From positions 40,696,307-40,760,306 of the forward strand of contig NC_079206.1 in NCBI RefSeq assembly GCF_026745355.1: a stretch of 64,000 nt of DNA, given 5' to 3'. The position numbers and the translations under genes are program-made. Positions 42,977 to 56,557 of the stretch are shown here, one piece after another (the first letter of the stretch is position 1; each line of letters begins with the position of its first letter). The notes beneath the pieces were generated by a model. That model saw nothing but the letters and a program-made list of their open reading frames with translations, searched no databases and was not told where the DNA came from. This stretch comes from Beta vulgaris subsp. vulgaris. Its lineage: Eukaryota; Streptophyta; Magnoliopsida; Caryophyllales; Amaranthaceae.

Positions 42977-44440
42977 TGATAGGCGTGTCGCGCACCTAAC
43001 AAAAATAAATAACCTAACTAATCCTCCTAACTATGTAGTAGGGTAAGTCAGAGTCGATCCACAGAGAGAAAGTTGTTCTATAATTAGTCCTTAAATAATG
43101 GTAAGACTAAAGAAGATTAATAACAAGAATAATGGTGGAATTAAACTATACTAATCAATATATAAATACAAGACTCTACAGTTAAGTATCCCCACTAGTA
43201 CGAAATGATACAAAATAATTTCTACCCCAAACTAATCAATTAAATGTTCACAAGGAAAAGTACACCCTATAAAGTACCATAAACCTCTCCCGAGTATCTA
43301 TGGCTTCTCTAATATGCACTCAAGCCTACTCCCGTGGAATCATGCAAATTAAAGACATTAAACACGACACTTTAACTTCCTAACAATCCATTCTACCTAC
43401 TCCCGTGAAGAACTTCATGTCCTTAATTGAAATACTCAAATCCGTCAAAATCCAACTCCCGTTGTGATCAAGACAATGGAATCATAACAATACTAGTTAT
43501 CCCTAATCTAATATTGGAATATGCACAATCAATTAAGCAAGAACAACTAACAATTAATATGAGAATTTAAAGAAACAATCATGAATTAAATCATACTAGG
43601 GTTCAACTTAACCATAGATAAAAGAAACTACTCTATCATGAAATAAAAAATGAAATCTAATACTATAAAAGAAAACATAATTAAATAAATAAATGAAAGA
43701 AACTAATAGAACTCATGAATTAATGAAGAAGAATAAAAACTAGGGTTTACACCAAAAACTAGAGAGAAAGAGAGGAGAGAAAACTAAAACCTAAAACCTA
43801 AGAAAATAACGTGAGAGGGAGGTGAGGAGAGAGAAAGAATGAAAACCTATCTAAATAAATATTCAATAACCTAATATGACTTAGAAAGTAATCGACAAGA
43901 TAAGAAAAGTCTTAAATATATTATTAATAGGCGGATTAGTGATCCGCGCGTACGCGTGGCAGATTCCAGCAGAAACAGTGCAATCTTTCGAAAGGCATAA
44001 CTCCTTGACTAGAAGTCTCCTCGGGGCGTGCCACCTATCGTTGGAAAGATCTTCAAGTCTAGTTTCCAAATATGGTGGAATTACTCGATTCTAAGAATCA
44101 CATCAAAAGTTATGATCAGAAGAGTAGACATGACTCTTTTTCATATTTCTTCTAATGACTTTTCCGCTTCGTTTTTGCTCAAACTCGTACTATGACATAT
44201 CCATACGATCCTTATGCATTATAACACCTTTCCAAGTGCTCCTAATCCTCAAGTTCATCTAATCATAATCCAAATACGTTCTCAATGCCTGAAATTCATC
44301 AAAAACAAGAAAACATACCGAATAGGAGTAGAAAAATATAACTTAAGAATATAATGCAACAATGAACCTAAATATGAAACTAAATGCTCTAAAATGTAAC
44401 TTAAATGCGTCTAAAAACTATATATAAAGACGACTTATCA
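42977..44440 (-). repeat. 3' LTR of Athila copy 2
   Basis: On + it starts TGATAGGCGTGTCGCGCACC and ends ACGACTTATCA. It is uninterrupted and shows the empty site of the Helitron near 43080 (TTCTATAATTAGTCC). Confidence 0.9.
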
Positions 44441-44453
44441 AACTCCCCCAAGC
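44441..44453 (-). promoter_or_regulatory. Polypurine tract of Athila copy 2
   Basis: The minus strand reads GCTTGGGGGAGTT before TGATAAGTCG. Confidence 0.8.
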
Positions 44454-46380
44454 TAAACTATTGCTTGTCCTCAAGCAATAAGACATAGACACGAAAAAGT
44501 TAGACAACCTACAATATAGGACTACAACAGGGCTAAACACTCAATTGAAAACACAAGAGATATAATCACTACATAAGGCAAGCATCGAAACAAGCTCGAA
44601 CAAAGCCGCATAGCATGTCATGTATCGCAATCGACACTCCAATCAAACCAGAAACCATCTCTCCCAAACTGGATTTAACCAAACCTGTCAGACCTCACTA
44701 TAGTTATGTGCTCTCAAATCTCTCATGTGTTTAAGGGATGAATAATGACTCTCAACCTAAATCAGTCGACTCAGATGAAGCAAATATTCTTTAACTTTGA
44801 CTTTTTGACTCACTTAATACTCAACAATACAATACATAATGATCAAGAGGACTTTTAGGGGTTGTAATGGGGCTGAGGTTAAAGGTATGGAAATAATTTG
44901 GGAATTGTGGTGGAAAAACCAAGAAGGGGGAGCATCATATAACTGAAAATATGACCAAGATATATCACAACTCCATGCAACAACCAACAATCTCCAAATA
45001 TAATCAACAACCTTTTTCACTCAATAAATTCAATCATAACCCTTTTTGTTTCACTTTATTCACAACTTTTTTTTTTCACTTCTTTTTTTTCATTTTTCAC
45101 CTTTTTTTGTGTTTCTTTTTTTTTTCAAATTTTCATTTCAATTTCCAAGTTCACTAAACATATTTTTCATCCATCTAACCGCAAATAGAGCACTTCAATT
45201 CAATACAAACCAAATCAAAACTAATACTCGCTCCCCCAAGCTAGGCTTGGGACAAGAATCAAATGTGGCCAATGGCTTCTAATGTAGGTATCAATCAAAC
45301 AAAGTCAGAAAAGGCTCAGCGGGGCTAGAGGAAGGATAATATGAAAACAAGAATAACTCTGGAGCTAAGATCATCAAATGAAACGCCTTAATCATATCAA
45401 AATATATGCACTATCAAATATCAAGGAGTACCAAGTCAAAGTCAAGATCACTGCGACAACTAAGGAACTAATCACACATGAAAGAACAAAACTGACACAG
45501 ATACGTCAGTTTATAGGCACAAAAGCTCACTTAGGTTAGGTGTCTGCATAGTAATGTTAAATCGAGCCAGAGAGAGATCAATCAATCTTACCACAAACAA
45601 TCAGTTGCGAAACAATCGTGCTATGAAGTATCATGAACAAGATGAGTGACACTTAACAAATGTAGAAAAATATCAACAAAGTTCTCAAAAAGTCTTAGCA
45701 GTAGTCCCATAAATGCAACTAAAATGAGATGAAAACTAAATGAGATAATACATATGCAGATGCAACTAAGAAAGCAGTACAATTTTTTTGGTTACACGTA
45801 AACTCCCGCTCCTAATAAGTGGTACAAACCGTGCAACATCCTACGAAAGCAATGAAATCTACACTAAAAAGCAATAAAAGATAGAATATTCCTCCCCCAA
45901 GCTAGAATTTGCGGTGTCCTCATTGCATAAACCAGTGCAGAAAAGGAACGAAAACCAACCCCTTGGTCACCAAATCACCAAAGTCTCCCACCAAAAACCG
46001 CAACACCATACCGAACACCACAAAAAAAACCAGACGAACTCCAACAATCCAAAAATCCAATAATTCAGTCAATGTGTCAAAAAATTCTCAACAAGATGAC
46101 ATCAGAACAAAAATCCAAGCAAAAATTCGAAAGTCAAATCAAGAGTACGAACAATATAAAATAGAAAGGCTTACAACCCAACGAATAGTCGAATAAGCTT
46201 TACAATCACATAGCACCACTCTTGGAACTTGGAAGACCAACTTGAACTAGTTATTTGTCAACTGTCACAATCCTATAACAAACATTAAGAGAATTGGAAA
46301 ATTAATAAAAAAAAAAGAAAAATGAATAATAAAAAAAAAAGAAAAAGAAAATCAAGAAAAACCAAATTAAAAAGAGACGA
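44454..46380 (-). other. Noncoding 3' region of Athila copy 2
   Basis: AT-rich with homopolymer T runs (45066-45130) and A runs (46300-46395). Parts match the 3' region of Athila copy 1. Short frames at 44814-46196 lack features. Confidence 0.6.
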
Positions 46381-47040
46381 AAGAAAAAAAACGTGAAACG
46401 TGAAAAGACGAGAGAGAATCGGGGGCTGGGCTTGCTGATCGGACTTGCGGCTGTTATAGGTGGTCGAAGGAGGCCAGCGGTGGGTGGTCTGAGATGGGTG
46501 AAGCGTCGGGGGAAAGAGGTTGGGCACTGGGATGGTGCGAGGCTGAGAAAAACAGAGGGGATGGTGGGGGCGTGTACAGGCGCCGGAAAAGGATTCCGGT
46601 GTGGGTGGCGGTTCGTCGGAGAAGGAAAGGGTTGCGCGGGTCGCGACTGGTGCGACACTGGGCAGAGAGCAAGAGGCCGGCGGTGGGTGGTCTGGAATGG
46701 AGTGAAGCAGAGGATGACAGAGATGTCGATGGTGTGCGCCAGTGCTTGGTGGTTGTCGGTGAGTGGTGCGGTAAAGGGAGAAGGTGCTGGGTGAAACGAA
46801 CGGAATTCGGCGATGTGGTTGGTTTTGATGGTGAAGCAAGATGCAGAGCAGGGATGCTGGTTGTGCGGCGGGATTCCGGCGAGAGGTCGTGCGGGCGGTA
46901 CTGGTAATAGAACGCCGGCGATGTGGGACGCAGCGACGGGGTGAGGTCGGTTTTATGGCCGGGTGTTGACGGTGTGGTGCCGGCTATCTGCCGGAGAAGG
47001 AAGGCGTGAGGTGAGGTTGATGAAGGACGCCTACGAAGGT
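46381..47040. repeat. GC-rich island with internal duplication
   Basis: About 660 bp of G-rich sequence on +, sharply distinct from its surroundings. GAGGCCAGCGGTGGGTGGTC at about 46469 recurs as GAGGCCGGCGGTGGGTGGTC at about 46673. Long ORFs on both strands (for example 46454-47644 minus, 46393-46907 plus) result from the composition. Confidence 0.65.
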
Positions 47041-47606
47041 TGATCGTTTTTTTTTTTTTTGTGTTTTTATTGTAGGTGGAAACAAAAAGGATGAAAAGAC
47101 AAAAATCAAAATTAAAAAATAAAGAAAAGAGAAGAGAAAATAAGTCAAAACTCGGGTTGCCTCCCGAGAAGCGCAACTTTAAGGTCTTGCTTGACCGTTT
47201 AAGATTAGTAGACCACTCATAATAGTTCAATGCTCGAAGAAGCTTATCATATGTTCCTGCAAACATTTCAGAGCATATTATATAACAGTGAAAAGGAAAA
47301 ATGAAATAAGTTAATTCTAAAAATCTATAAAAACGACAAAAAGAAAAATCAAAGGAAAAATTATATTTACAAGAAGAAGAAGAAAAAGAAAAATCGTTAG
47401 TTTTTTTACATGACTTAAAGGAAGAAAAAGAAACTGACCGTACATTATTTACATTATCATGAAAGTCATTCAAAAAGGGAGAAAGAAGGAACGATGGAGG
47501 ATATAATAAATGAGAAGAAGGGATAAGATCAAGCGTTTGAGAGAGAGGAGCATGAAACTCAAAAACAGTAGGTGGAACCGACAAAGACTCATGAATCACA
47601 TCACTC
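47041..47606 (-). other. Gag 3' end and adjoining spacer of Athila copy 2
   Basis: It carries the GGGTTGCCTCCC signature (47154-47165, minus GGGAGGCAACCC) also present at 26716-26727 in Athila copy 1, marking the end of the coding region in this lineage. Confidence 0.55.
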
Positions 47607-48368
47607 TCATCTATAGATTTCTCCAAGAAAGGTTTTTCGTCCAAGGTTTCTTCCTCTCTTTAAAATATCCATCACATTAATCTCTCCTATAATTTGATCA
47701 TTATCCTCATAACTCTCATTCTTTATACAACACGCATCATCATCATCATAAAAAATATACGGTTGGGGATGAGAATTTTGAGTATAGTAATCAAATTCAT
47801 ATTGAGGTGAAGGGGTGATATCATTCACTAAAATCACATCACAAGACAAAATATCATGAGAAGTAGAGTGACAATTAGAATAATGAGGAGGTGGTGTAAT
47901 GTAAGTTGGGGGTAGAGGAATGACTCTAGCTGATAAAGACATCTCCCACTCATAAGTATCCCTAGCCAACCACTCAATTAAATCCCAACAATAATCAGGC
48001 GATTGGAATAGAAATCCTCCATTACACATAGATTCTACCACCATCCTAGTTTCTTCATTTAACCCCTCATAAATCACTAGACACATATCCCGTAGTTAAA
48101 TTCCATGATTATGACCAATAAAATCACCAAGTCTATGATAATACTTCCAAAACACTTCATTCTCATACTAAGGAAAAGAAAAAATTACTCTAGAATTACT
48201 AACATGTTGGGGTTCACATAACATATAAGGTAATTCAGGAGACCTCATGCAAAAATTGGGAGGATTTTGATATGATGCATCAAAACTGTAAACATGAGAA
48301 TTCCAAAACTTATTACTATGTTGCCTAGCAAAATAATTATCCCCATCATCAAAATAGCATGACTCCAT
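47607..48368 (-). pseudogene. Gag-like remnant of Athila copy 2
   Basis: From ATG 48368 the minus strand reads MESCYFDDGDNYFARQHSNK to FSFP, a stop, then YENEVFWKYYHRLGDFIGH, a stop, then LVIYEGLNEETRMVVESMCN, GGFLFQSPDYCWDLIEWLA and TYEWEMS. The spacing YYxRLxDFI-H, YEGLxxxTR, GGFL and LAxxTxxW is that of the C-terminal capsid half in Athila-type gag (compare GALVDKTPTQARNLIANMA in copy 1). A Pro/Tyr-rich and acidic tail follows (YDDDDACC). No zinc knuckle is seen. Two stops break the frame. Such gag-only non-autonomous elements would need a partner's pol. Confidence 0.6.
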
Positions 48369-48466
48369 GATACAAAAAAAAATTAATAAAAATATTCACA
48401 AAAAAGGGAAAAAATATATACAATTTAGTCTCACCAACAATAAAAACTAACTAAAACAAAATCGTC

Positions 48467-48484
48467 TCCCCGGCAACGGCGCCA
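48467..48484 (-). promoter_or_regulatory. Primer-binding site of Athila copy 2 (tRNA-Asp type)
   Basis: The minus strand reads TGGCGCCGTTGCCGGGGA, the full 18-nt site, five bases inside the LTR end. Confidence 0.9.
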
Positions 48485-48489
48485 AAATT

Positions 48490-48597
48490 TGAAAGGTGTG
48501 TCGCGCACCTAACAAAAATAAATAACCTAACTAATCCTCCTAACTATGTAGTAGGGTAAGTCAGAGTCGATCCCACAGAGAGAAAGTTGTTCTATAA
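48490..48597 (-). repeat. 5' LTR of Athila copy 2, part before the Helitron
   Basis: It matches 42977-43084 and stops at TTCTATAA, the A of the Helitron A/T target. Confidence 0.9.
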
Positions 48598-48751
48598 TCT
48601 ATACTAATATATTAAAAGGCATGCGTGACAACGTCGATGCGCCACGTGGCACCCTCCTCCTATCACCAGAGTTTGCCACGTACGTATTAACCTGCCACAT
48701 ATGGATTAGCCAATTAAGTCAAATGTGTCATTACTTTTAAAAAAAAATTGT

Positions 48752-48820
48752 GTTGGAGGCGGGCTCGAACCCTTGACCTTATGTAAATATTACTAAGTGA
48801 TTTACCATCTGCTCTAACAT
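48752..48820 (-). repeat. tRNA-like segment (SINE head or pseudo-tRNA)
   Basis: The minus strand reads TTAGAGCAGATGGTAAATCA (A-box-like, 48817-48798) and GGGTTCGAGCCC (B-box, 48772-48761), spaced about 30 nt apart, like RNA polymerase III internal promoters. No folded tRNA with acceptor stem is evident. Confidence 0.45.
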
Positions 48821-51180
48821 TTTTAATTGATTTATGTTTCCATAAATTTATAGGTAACGTTTTAATTAATGATGTCAGTTTCAACATTTCTAAAATTCCA
48901 CGCTTCCCTTCATCCCCTCCCTGTCCAACGGTTCATCTCATCTACTCCTTAGCATACATCATTTCTAGAATATTACTCGACCATGAACATTGAAGTCTTC
49001 TTCTACTTCCTAATTAATGCTTGCGAATTGTTGTTGTTATTGGAGAATACAAATCAAACAATGAATTTCAAAGGTCAAATTTCGAAGGGCAACACCATAA
49101 AGGTTAGTGAGATTGTTAATCTTTGCAAAATAAACAAAAAATAATCCACGAATTGCTCCCAAAATCCTTCTCTTAGTATTCGCATTGAACATTGAAGTTC
49201 AATTATACATTCAATTATTGCATAATTTTGTAACTGAAAATTCCCCTCTCTCTCTATATATAGAATAGGGTTAATTTATGTTTTTAGGCCTTTTGTTGTT
49301 CCTCTTCAAAAAGGTATTATCTAATTTGATATTTGTTTTTGGGATAGATTGAACTTTATTTTCGTAGATGAAACTTTATTTTTGAATTCTCTTTTGTTTA
49401 TTTAATTAATTGGTTTCCTATTTGTTTTTTTTTTTTGGTAGAGGATTTTTGTAATTAATCCACTTTGCAAGGTATTATGTTCATCTTCTTCTTTGTTTCT
49501 TTGTGCAATGTGTTTTAGTTGGGTTTATTTCTTTTATTGCCTGTATTTCGATTGGGGCTTTGTCCTCTTTCAACAGCATATTGAAAGAGGACAATTGGAT
49601 ATTTTCACATATTTTGGAGAATTTTTCTGGTGATGATGATCAGATGGGATTCTAAGTGTTTGAGGAATCCTGAAATGCTTGTGTGAGTCATAGGGTTGTA
49701 TCTATGTAGTCTCCTGTCAAGACCTTCTGTAGTTCTGTAGGCTACAGTAAATCAATAATATCATTTTGTTTAGCATCTTGCCTTTCTTCAGTCTACTGCA
49801 CTCCTTCCAAATGATCTGCATATTCTATTATTAATTTATAAGAAAGAGTTGAGCTTGCTATTGAAGTTTGTTCTCTAAATTGTGAATTGATAACCTATGA
49901 GAATTTAGAGTAAAGCAAAGTTTTACGAACAGGTTGGAGATGAAGTATCTAGGAAATCTGAAGTGATCTAATTCTTTGAATTGTACCCCAATATTGTCGG
50001 TGATCATTTAGCTGTTTTACCCTTTGGCAAGGAAAAAGGAATTCAGGAAAACCATTAGGCTCTAGAGGGACCTGAGCAGGGTCTCTGACCACAAAAGGCA
50101 TATTCTGCAACTAATTATGTTCCCTCTTCAACTGATTAAGAAATATGACAGAAAGGACGCTTCTCTTTGAGCTGTGTTCAAGACTGACGTTAGGAGAGTG
50201 TATTATTCTCTGAACTAAGAGGCAAAGGTACCCCCTATCACATAACAAACTATAAGTATTTGGGCTTCCTCACTTAAAACACTGAAAGGTGATTAGTGTC
50301 TATAGAATGTTCATCTCTACATGAATGCCTCCTTGGAGCATGTAAATGTGGCATATTTGTTAAAAATAATTAGCGTCTTTGTAGTGGTTGGAAAGAGAGG
50401 GGGGGACAAAACTGATACAATTTTATTTAGGATAAAAGTGGTAAAACTAAAAATAATTTTTCAATCACATATTCAGAAGAAAATTTCTCAAAACTTTAAT
50501 TTATAAGTGGTGCTAATTGACCCACTATTGACAACGTAGATCTGACAGTAGATATGATGTCTCCTATCTATGTATTTTGTGCATGGAAGGCCTCTGTCTA
50601 GAACATTTATGAAGTTTGCACAGGAATTTCCATCCTTAATGTTCTAGAACAAGGTTAAGCTTTTGGTGTTCGCAAAACACCCTTGACCTTTTCAGGTGGA
50701 TACCTTGGTTGTACTTACGTCTGGATGTAGCCTATAGGGAAGTGAGAAAAAGAATTTTCATTATTTGGGTAAGATTAGTTTGCCAGAATTTCAACAATAT
50801 ATTTTGTTTTACATTTCGCAATCCGAATATGCTCCAAGCTTACAGTACATATGAATGCACAGTTTAAGAAGTTTTTAGGAGAAACATTGCTTACAAAATG
50901 TTGGTTGTTGTTCTTAGCTGATTTTGGCTTTTTGATTGGTTTTATTGAGTATAATATGTAAAATTCAAATATTTAATTAAAAGTGTTGTAAATTTGAGTA
51001 TATACTATGGAAAAATGCACTAGCATGCTGTTTTTTTGTCCTTTAATATGAGAAGGTCATTGTGCTCAGATCAATTCGAGGTTCCAATTGTGTAGAGATT
51101 CTATAGTAGCCAAGGGGTGAGGAATTGTGTCATTGTTCCAAATCAATATCGACTCCATATAACACAAAGAAACTAAGGTC
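48821..51180. other. Helitron interior without recognised genes
   Basis: About 2.4 kb with only short, featureless frames (for example 50321-50506). Possibly introns or 5' sequence of the RPA1-like gene, or captured host sequence too decayed to read. Confidence 0.45.
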
Positions 51181-51189
51181 TACAAGGGT

Positions 51190-53140
<1,951 letters not shown>

Positions 53141-53395
53141 AAATATTAGAATAAAAGACTCCGACGTTTTGTATTGTTTGTCAATCTCTTTAGTTTATAA
53201 ACCACCATGAAACTCTTACATTAGTACTATATTGTGCTTGGAATCCCTTTTTAAATGCATAATTTGTTGTTGGAAACTTTTTTTTTAATGACCAATAATA
53301 CAAGATATTACATTTAAATAATAAGAAGGAAATAACACGATTTTCATAAACAATAAACACCAGAATTAAACCATACAAAAATGTTAACAATGATC

Positions 53396-53412
53396 CCGGG
53401 GCATAGCCCAGG
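53396..53412 (+). terminator. Helitron 3' hairpin
   Basis: CC-G-GGGC-ATA-GCCC-A-GG: six base pairs with one mismatch and a 3-nt loop, 7 nt before CTAG. It acts as the replication-termination signal in Helitrons. Confidence 0.85.
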
Positions 53413-53423
53413 ACACACACTAG

Positions 53424-54780
53424 TTAGTCCTTAAATAATGGTAAGACTAAAGGAGATTAATAACAAGAATAATGGTGGAATTAAACTATACTAATCAATA
53501 TATAAATAGAAGACTCTACAGTTAAGTATCCCCACTAGCACGAAATAATACAAAATAATTTCTACCCCAAACTAATCAATTAAATGTTCACAAGGAAAAG
53601 TACACCCTATAAAGTACCATAAACCTCTCCCGAGAATCTATGGGTTCTCTAATATGCACTCAAGCCTACTCCCGTGGAATCATGCAAATTAAAGACATTA
53701 AACACGGCACTTTAACTTCCTAACAATCCATTCTACCTACTCCCGTGGAGAACGTCATGTCCTTAATTGAAATACTCAAATCCGTCAAAATCCAACTCCC
53801 GTTGTGATCAAGCCAATGGAAACATAACGATACTAGTTATCCCTAATCTAGTATTGGAATATGCACAATCAATTAAGCAAGAACAACTAACAATTAATAT
53901 GAGAATTTAAAGAAACAATCATGAATTAAATCATACTAGGTTTCAACTTAACCATAGATAAAAGAAACTACTCTATCATGAAATAAATAATGAAATCTAA
54001 AACTATAAAAGAATACATAATTAAAGAAATCAATGAAAGAAACTAATAGAACTCATGAATTAATGAAGAAGAATAAAAACTAGGGTTTACACCAAAAACT
54101 AGAGAGAAAGAGAGGAGAGAAAACTAAAACCTAAAACCTAAGAAAATAACGTGAGAGGGAGGTGAGGAGAGAGAAAGAATGAAAACCTATCTAAATAAAT
54201 ATTCAATAACCTAATATGACTTGGAAAGTAATCTACAAGATAAGGAAAGTCTTAAATATATCATTACTAGGCGGATTAGTCATCCGCGCGTACGCGTGGC
54301 AGATTCCAACAGAAACAGTGCAATCTTCCGAAAGGCATAACTCCTTGACTTGAAGTCTCCTCGGGGCATGCCACCTATCGTTGGAAATATCTTCAAGTCT
54401 AGTTTCCAAATCTGGTGGAATTACTCGATTCTAAGAATCACATCAAAAGTTATGATCAGAAGAGTAGACATGACTCTTTTTCATATTTCTTCTAATGACT
54501 TTTCCGCTTCGTTTTTGCTCAAACTCGTACTATGACATATCCATACGATCCTTATGCATTATAACGCCTTTCCAAGTGCTCCTAATCCTCAAGTTCATCT
54601 AATCATAATCCAAATACGTTCTCAATGCCTGAAATTCATCAAAAACAAGAAAACATACCGAATAGGAGTAGAAAAATATAACTTAAGAATATAATGCAAC
54701 AATGAACCTAAATATGAAACTAAATGCTCTAAAATGTAACCTAAATGCGTCTAAAAACTATATATAAAGACGACTTATCA
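53424..54780 (-). repeat. 5' LTR of Athila copy 2, part after the Helitron
   Basis: It matches 43085-44440 with few differences by eye. The short frame 54350-54535 is incidental. Confidence 0.9.
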
Positions 54781-54785
54781 ATCTC

Positions 54786-56034
54786 ACCTCTGAGATCTAC
54801 GTCCACAAGAAACAAAACTCTTTATTTCTTTGAACCCTAAAATATCAAACTCTTGATACAATAAGATTCCCCTCACTACTAACCCTAGTAAAGACTCCCA
54901 ACACTTAACTCTAAGTGTTGACACTCTCTATAATGTTAAAGTTACAGAAAAAGAACGATCCTTAATAATGTGCTTCTTAGACAAGCAAGTAGAGGACAAT
55001 TACAATCGTATAATAGTAACTTAAATCTGACTCGCTCAGTGCTACACTCAGTGCTATGCTCAGTGCCGGAGGAAATAGTTTTCAGCTTTTAATAAACTCG
55101 ATTTTTCTCTCTATAAACGTGAGATCTAAAAGTGAATTATGAATCCCTTTTATAGAACACGGATTGGACGAATATCCTTCCAAAGGATATCTTTCAATTC
55201 CTTAATTCAAGGGATTTAATTCTCTTTTAGAAAATCAAACTTTATCTTTTTTATCTATCTTTATTCTCAAAAAGATATGTTTTCCATAACAGATTTTCTT
55301 TTCAACTCAAAAAGTGTTTTCCAAAAGAAAATCTGATTTTATAAAACTTGTTTTTAGGAAATTTCGGTTTATAAAATTCATTTGAAAACATGTTTTAGAA
55401 AACACGTTTTAGAAAAAATTATTTTATAAAAAATCTTTTCAAACACGTTTTACGGAAACGTGATTTTTGTAAAATCTTTTTTCTAAAACTCTTTTATTTT
55501 GTAAAACACGTTTTTATGGAATTATAATTTTTGTAAAATCTTTTTCTAAAACTCACGTTTTTATCAAAACACGATTTTTATTAAAATCTTTTTCCAAAAC
55601 TTATTTTTATCAAAATCTTTTATAAACACTGTTTTATAAACTACTTTTTCTAAAAACACGTTTTCCTAAATCCTTTTTATTTCTGATTTCGAAAACTTAT
55701 TTCCTTTTTATATAGATATATAATGTTAATATAATTATTTACTTTCTTAACTCAAAGAAAATAATAATTATACTAACTTTATATTTCTATATTTAGCACT
55801 TAGCATATCACCAAGTTCGAGCATGTTACATTTTAATCCAAAGTAACTATTCTAAGAAGTTATAAACTTGGACTTCATTCTTGATTCTTCTTTTCTTCAA
55901 AGTCTTCGTTTATCAATTTCTTTCTTCATGCATCTATTGCAACTGTTACATATTTTCATACTACAACATATTATATTAATTTTCATCATCAAAACATAAC
56001 ATGTGCATAAACCATAACATGTACATGCACAACA
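54786..56034 (-). repeat. SIRE copy 2 3' LTR, main part
   Basis: The minus strand starts TGTTGTGCATGTACATG at 56034 beside the PPT. It contains three CTCAGTGC motifs 12 bp apart (55035-55067) and a cluster of AAAACACGTTTT palindromes (55385-55664). No ORF. Confidence 0.8.
55385..55664. repeat. Cluster of AAAACACGTTTT palindromes in the SIRE LTR
   Basis: AAAACATGTTTT 55385, AAAACACGTTTT about 55399, AAACACGTTTT 55441, AAAACACGTTTTT 55503 and AAAACACGTTTT 55653, with further near matches between (CTCACGTTTTT, AACACTGTTTT). Confidence 0.8.
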
Positions 56035-56557
56035 AATTCCTTTTGATGATGACAAACCATAAATATAATATTGTTAGATAAACATTTGTTCCCCCTTAAA
56101 GTATGCATATATTCACTTGTTCCCCCTCAAAGAATGCATGGATTATTCACCCTTTAAAAAACCTATCCGTACATCAGATTAATAGCATTCAATTATTCAC
56201 TTGTCCCCACATGCTCATTTATATTCAATTCACTTTATCTTAACCTAGGATGTCATCAAGACTCAAGTCAATATTATATGCATTCTTTTCCCCCTTTTGT
56301 CATTCTCAAAAAGTAGCAAAAAGACAAACAAACATGCACATAATCAGAATTGAGTCAAAATAACCCAATAGCTCAACTAATCAAGCTAGGGATGTTGGTG
56401 CTACAACCAATCACCAATTCACAATCATCAGAAAAAGCCAAAAGAGTATCCAAAAGTATCAAAACATTTTAACAAAAACCGCAAGTTTATCCAAAAAACT
56501 ACAAGGCATCGTCAAAAGTACATAGTAGGACTAGGAGAAAAAGAAAGTGTTTATGGT
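56035..56557 (-). other. PPT and noncoding 3' region of SIRE copy 2
   Basis: The minus strand reads GTCATCATCAAAAGGAATT before the LTR. Farther in there is no ORF. Blocks match SIRE copy 1. Confidence 0.65.

Noticed and set aside
46454..47644. 396-residue minus-strand ORF, the longest in the window
   Set aside because: It joins gag-end, T-rich and GC-island sequence with abrupt composition changes and has no domain. Other strands and frames are also open there.
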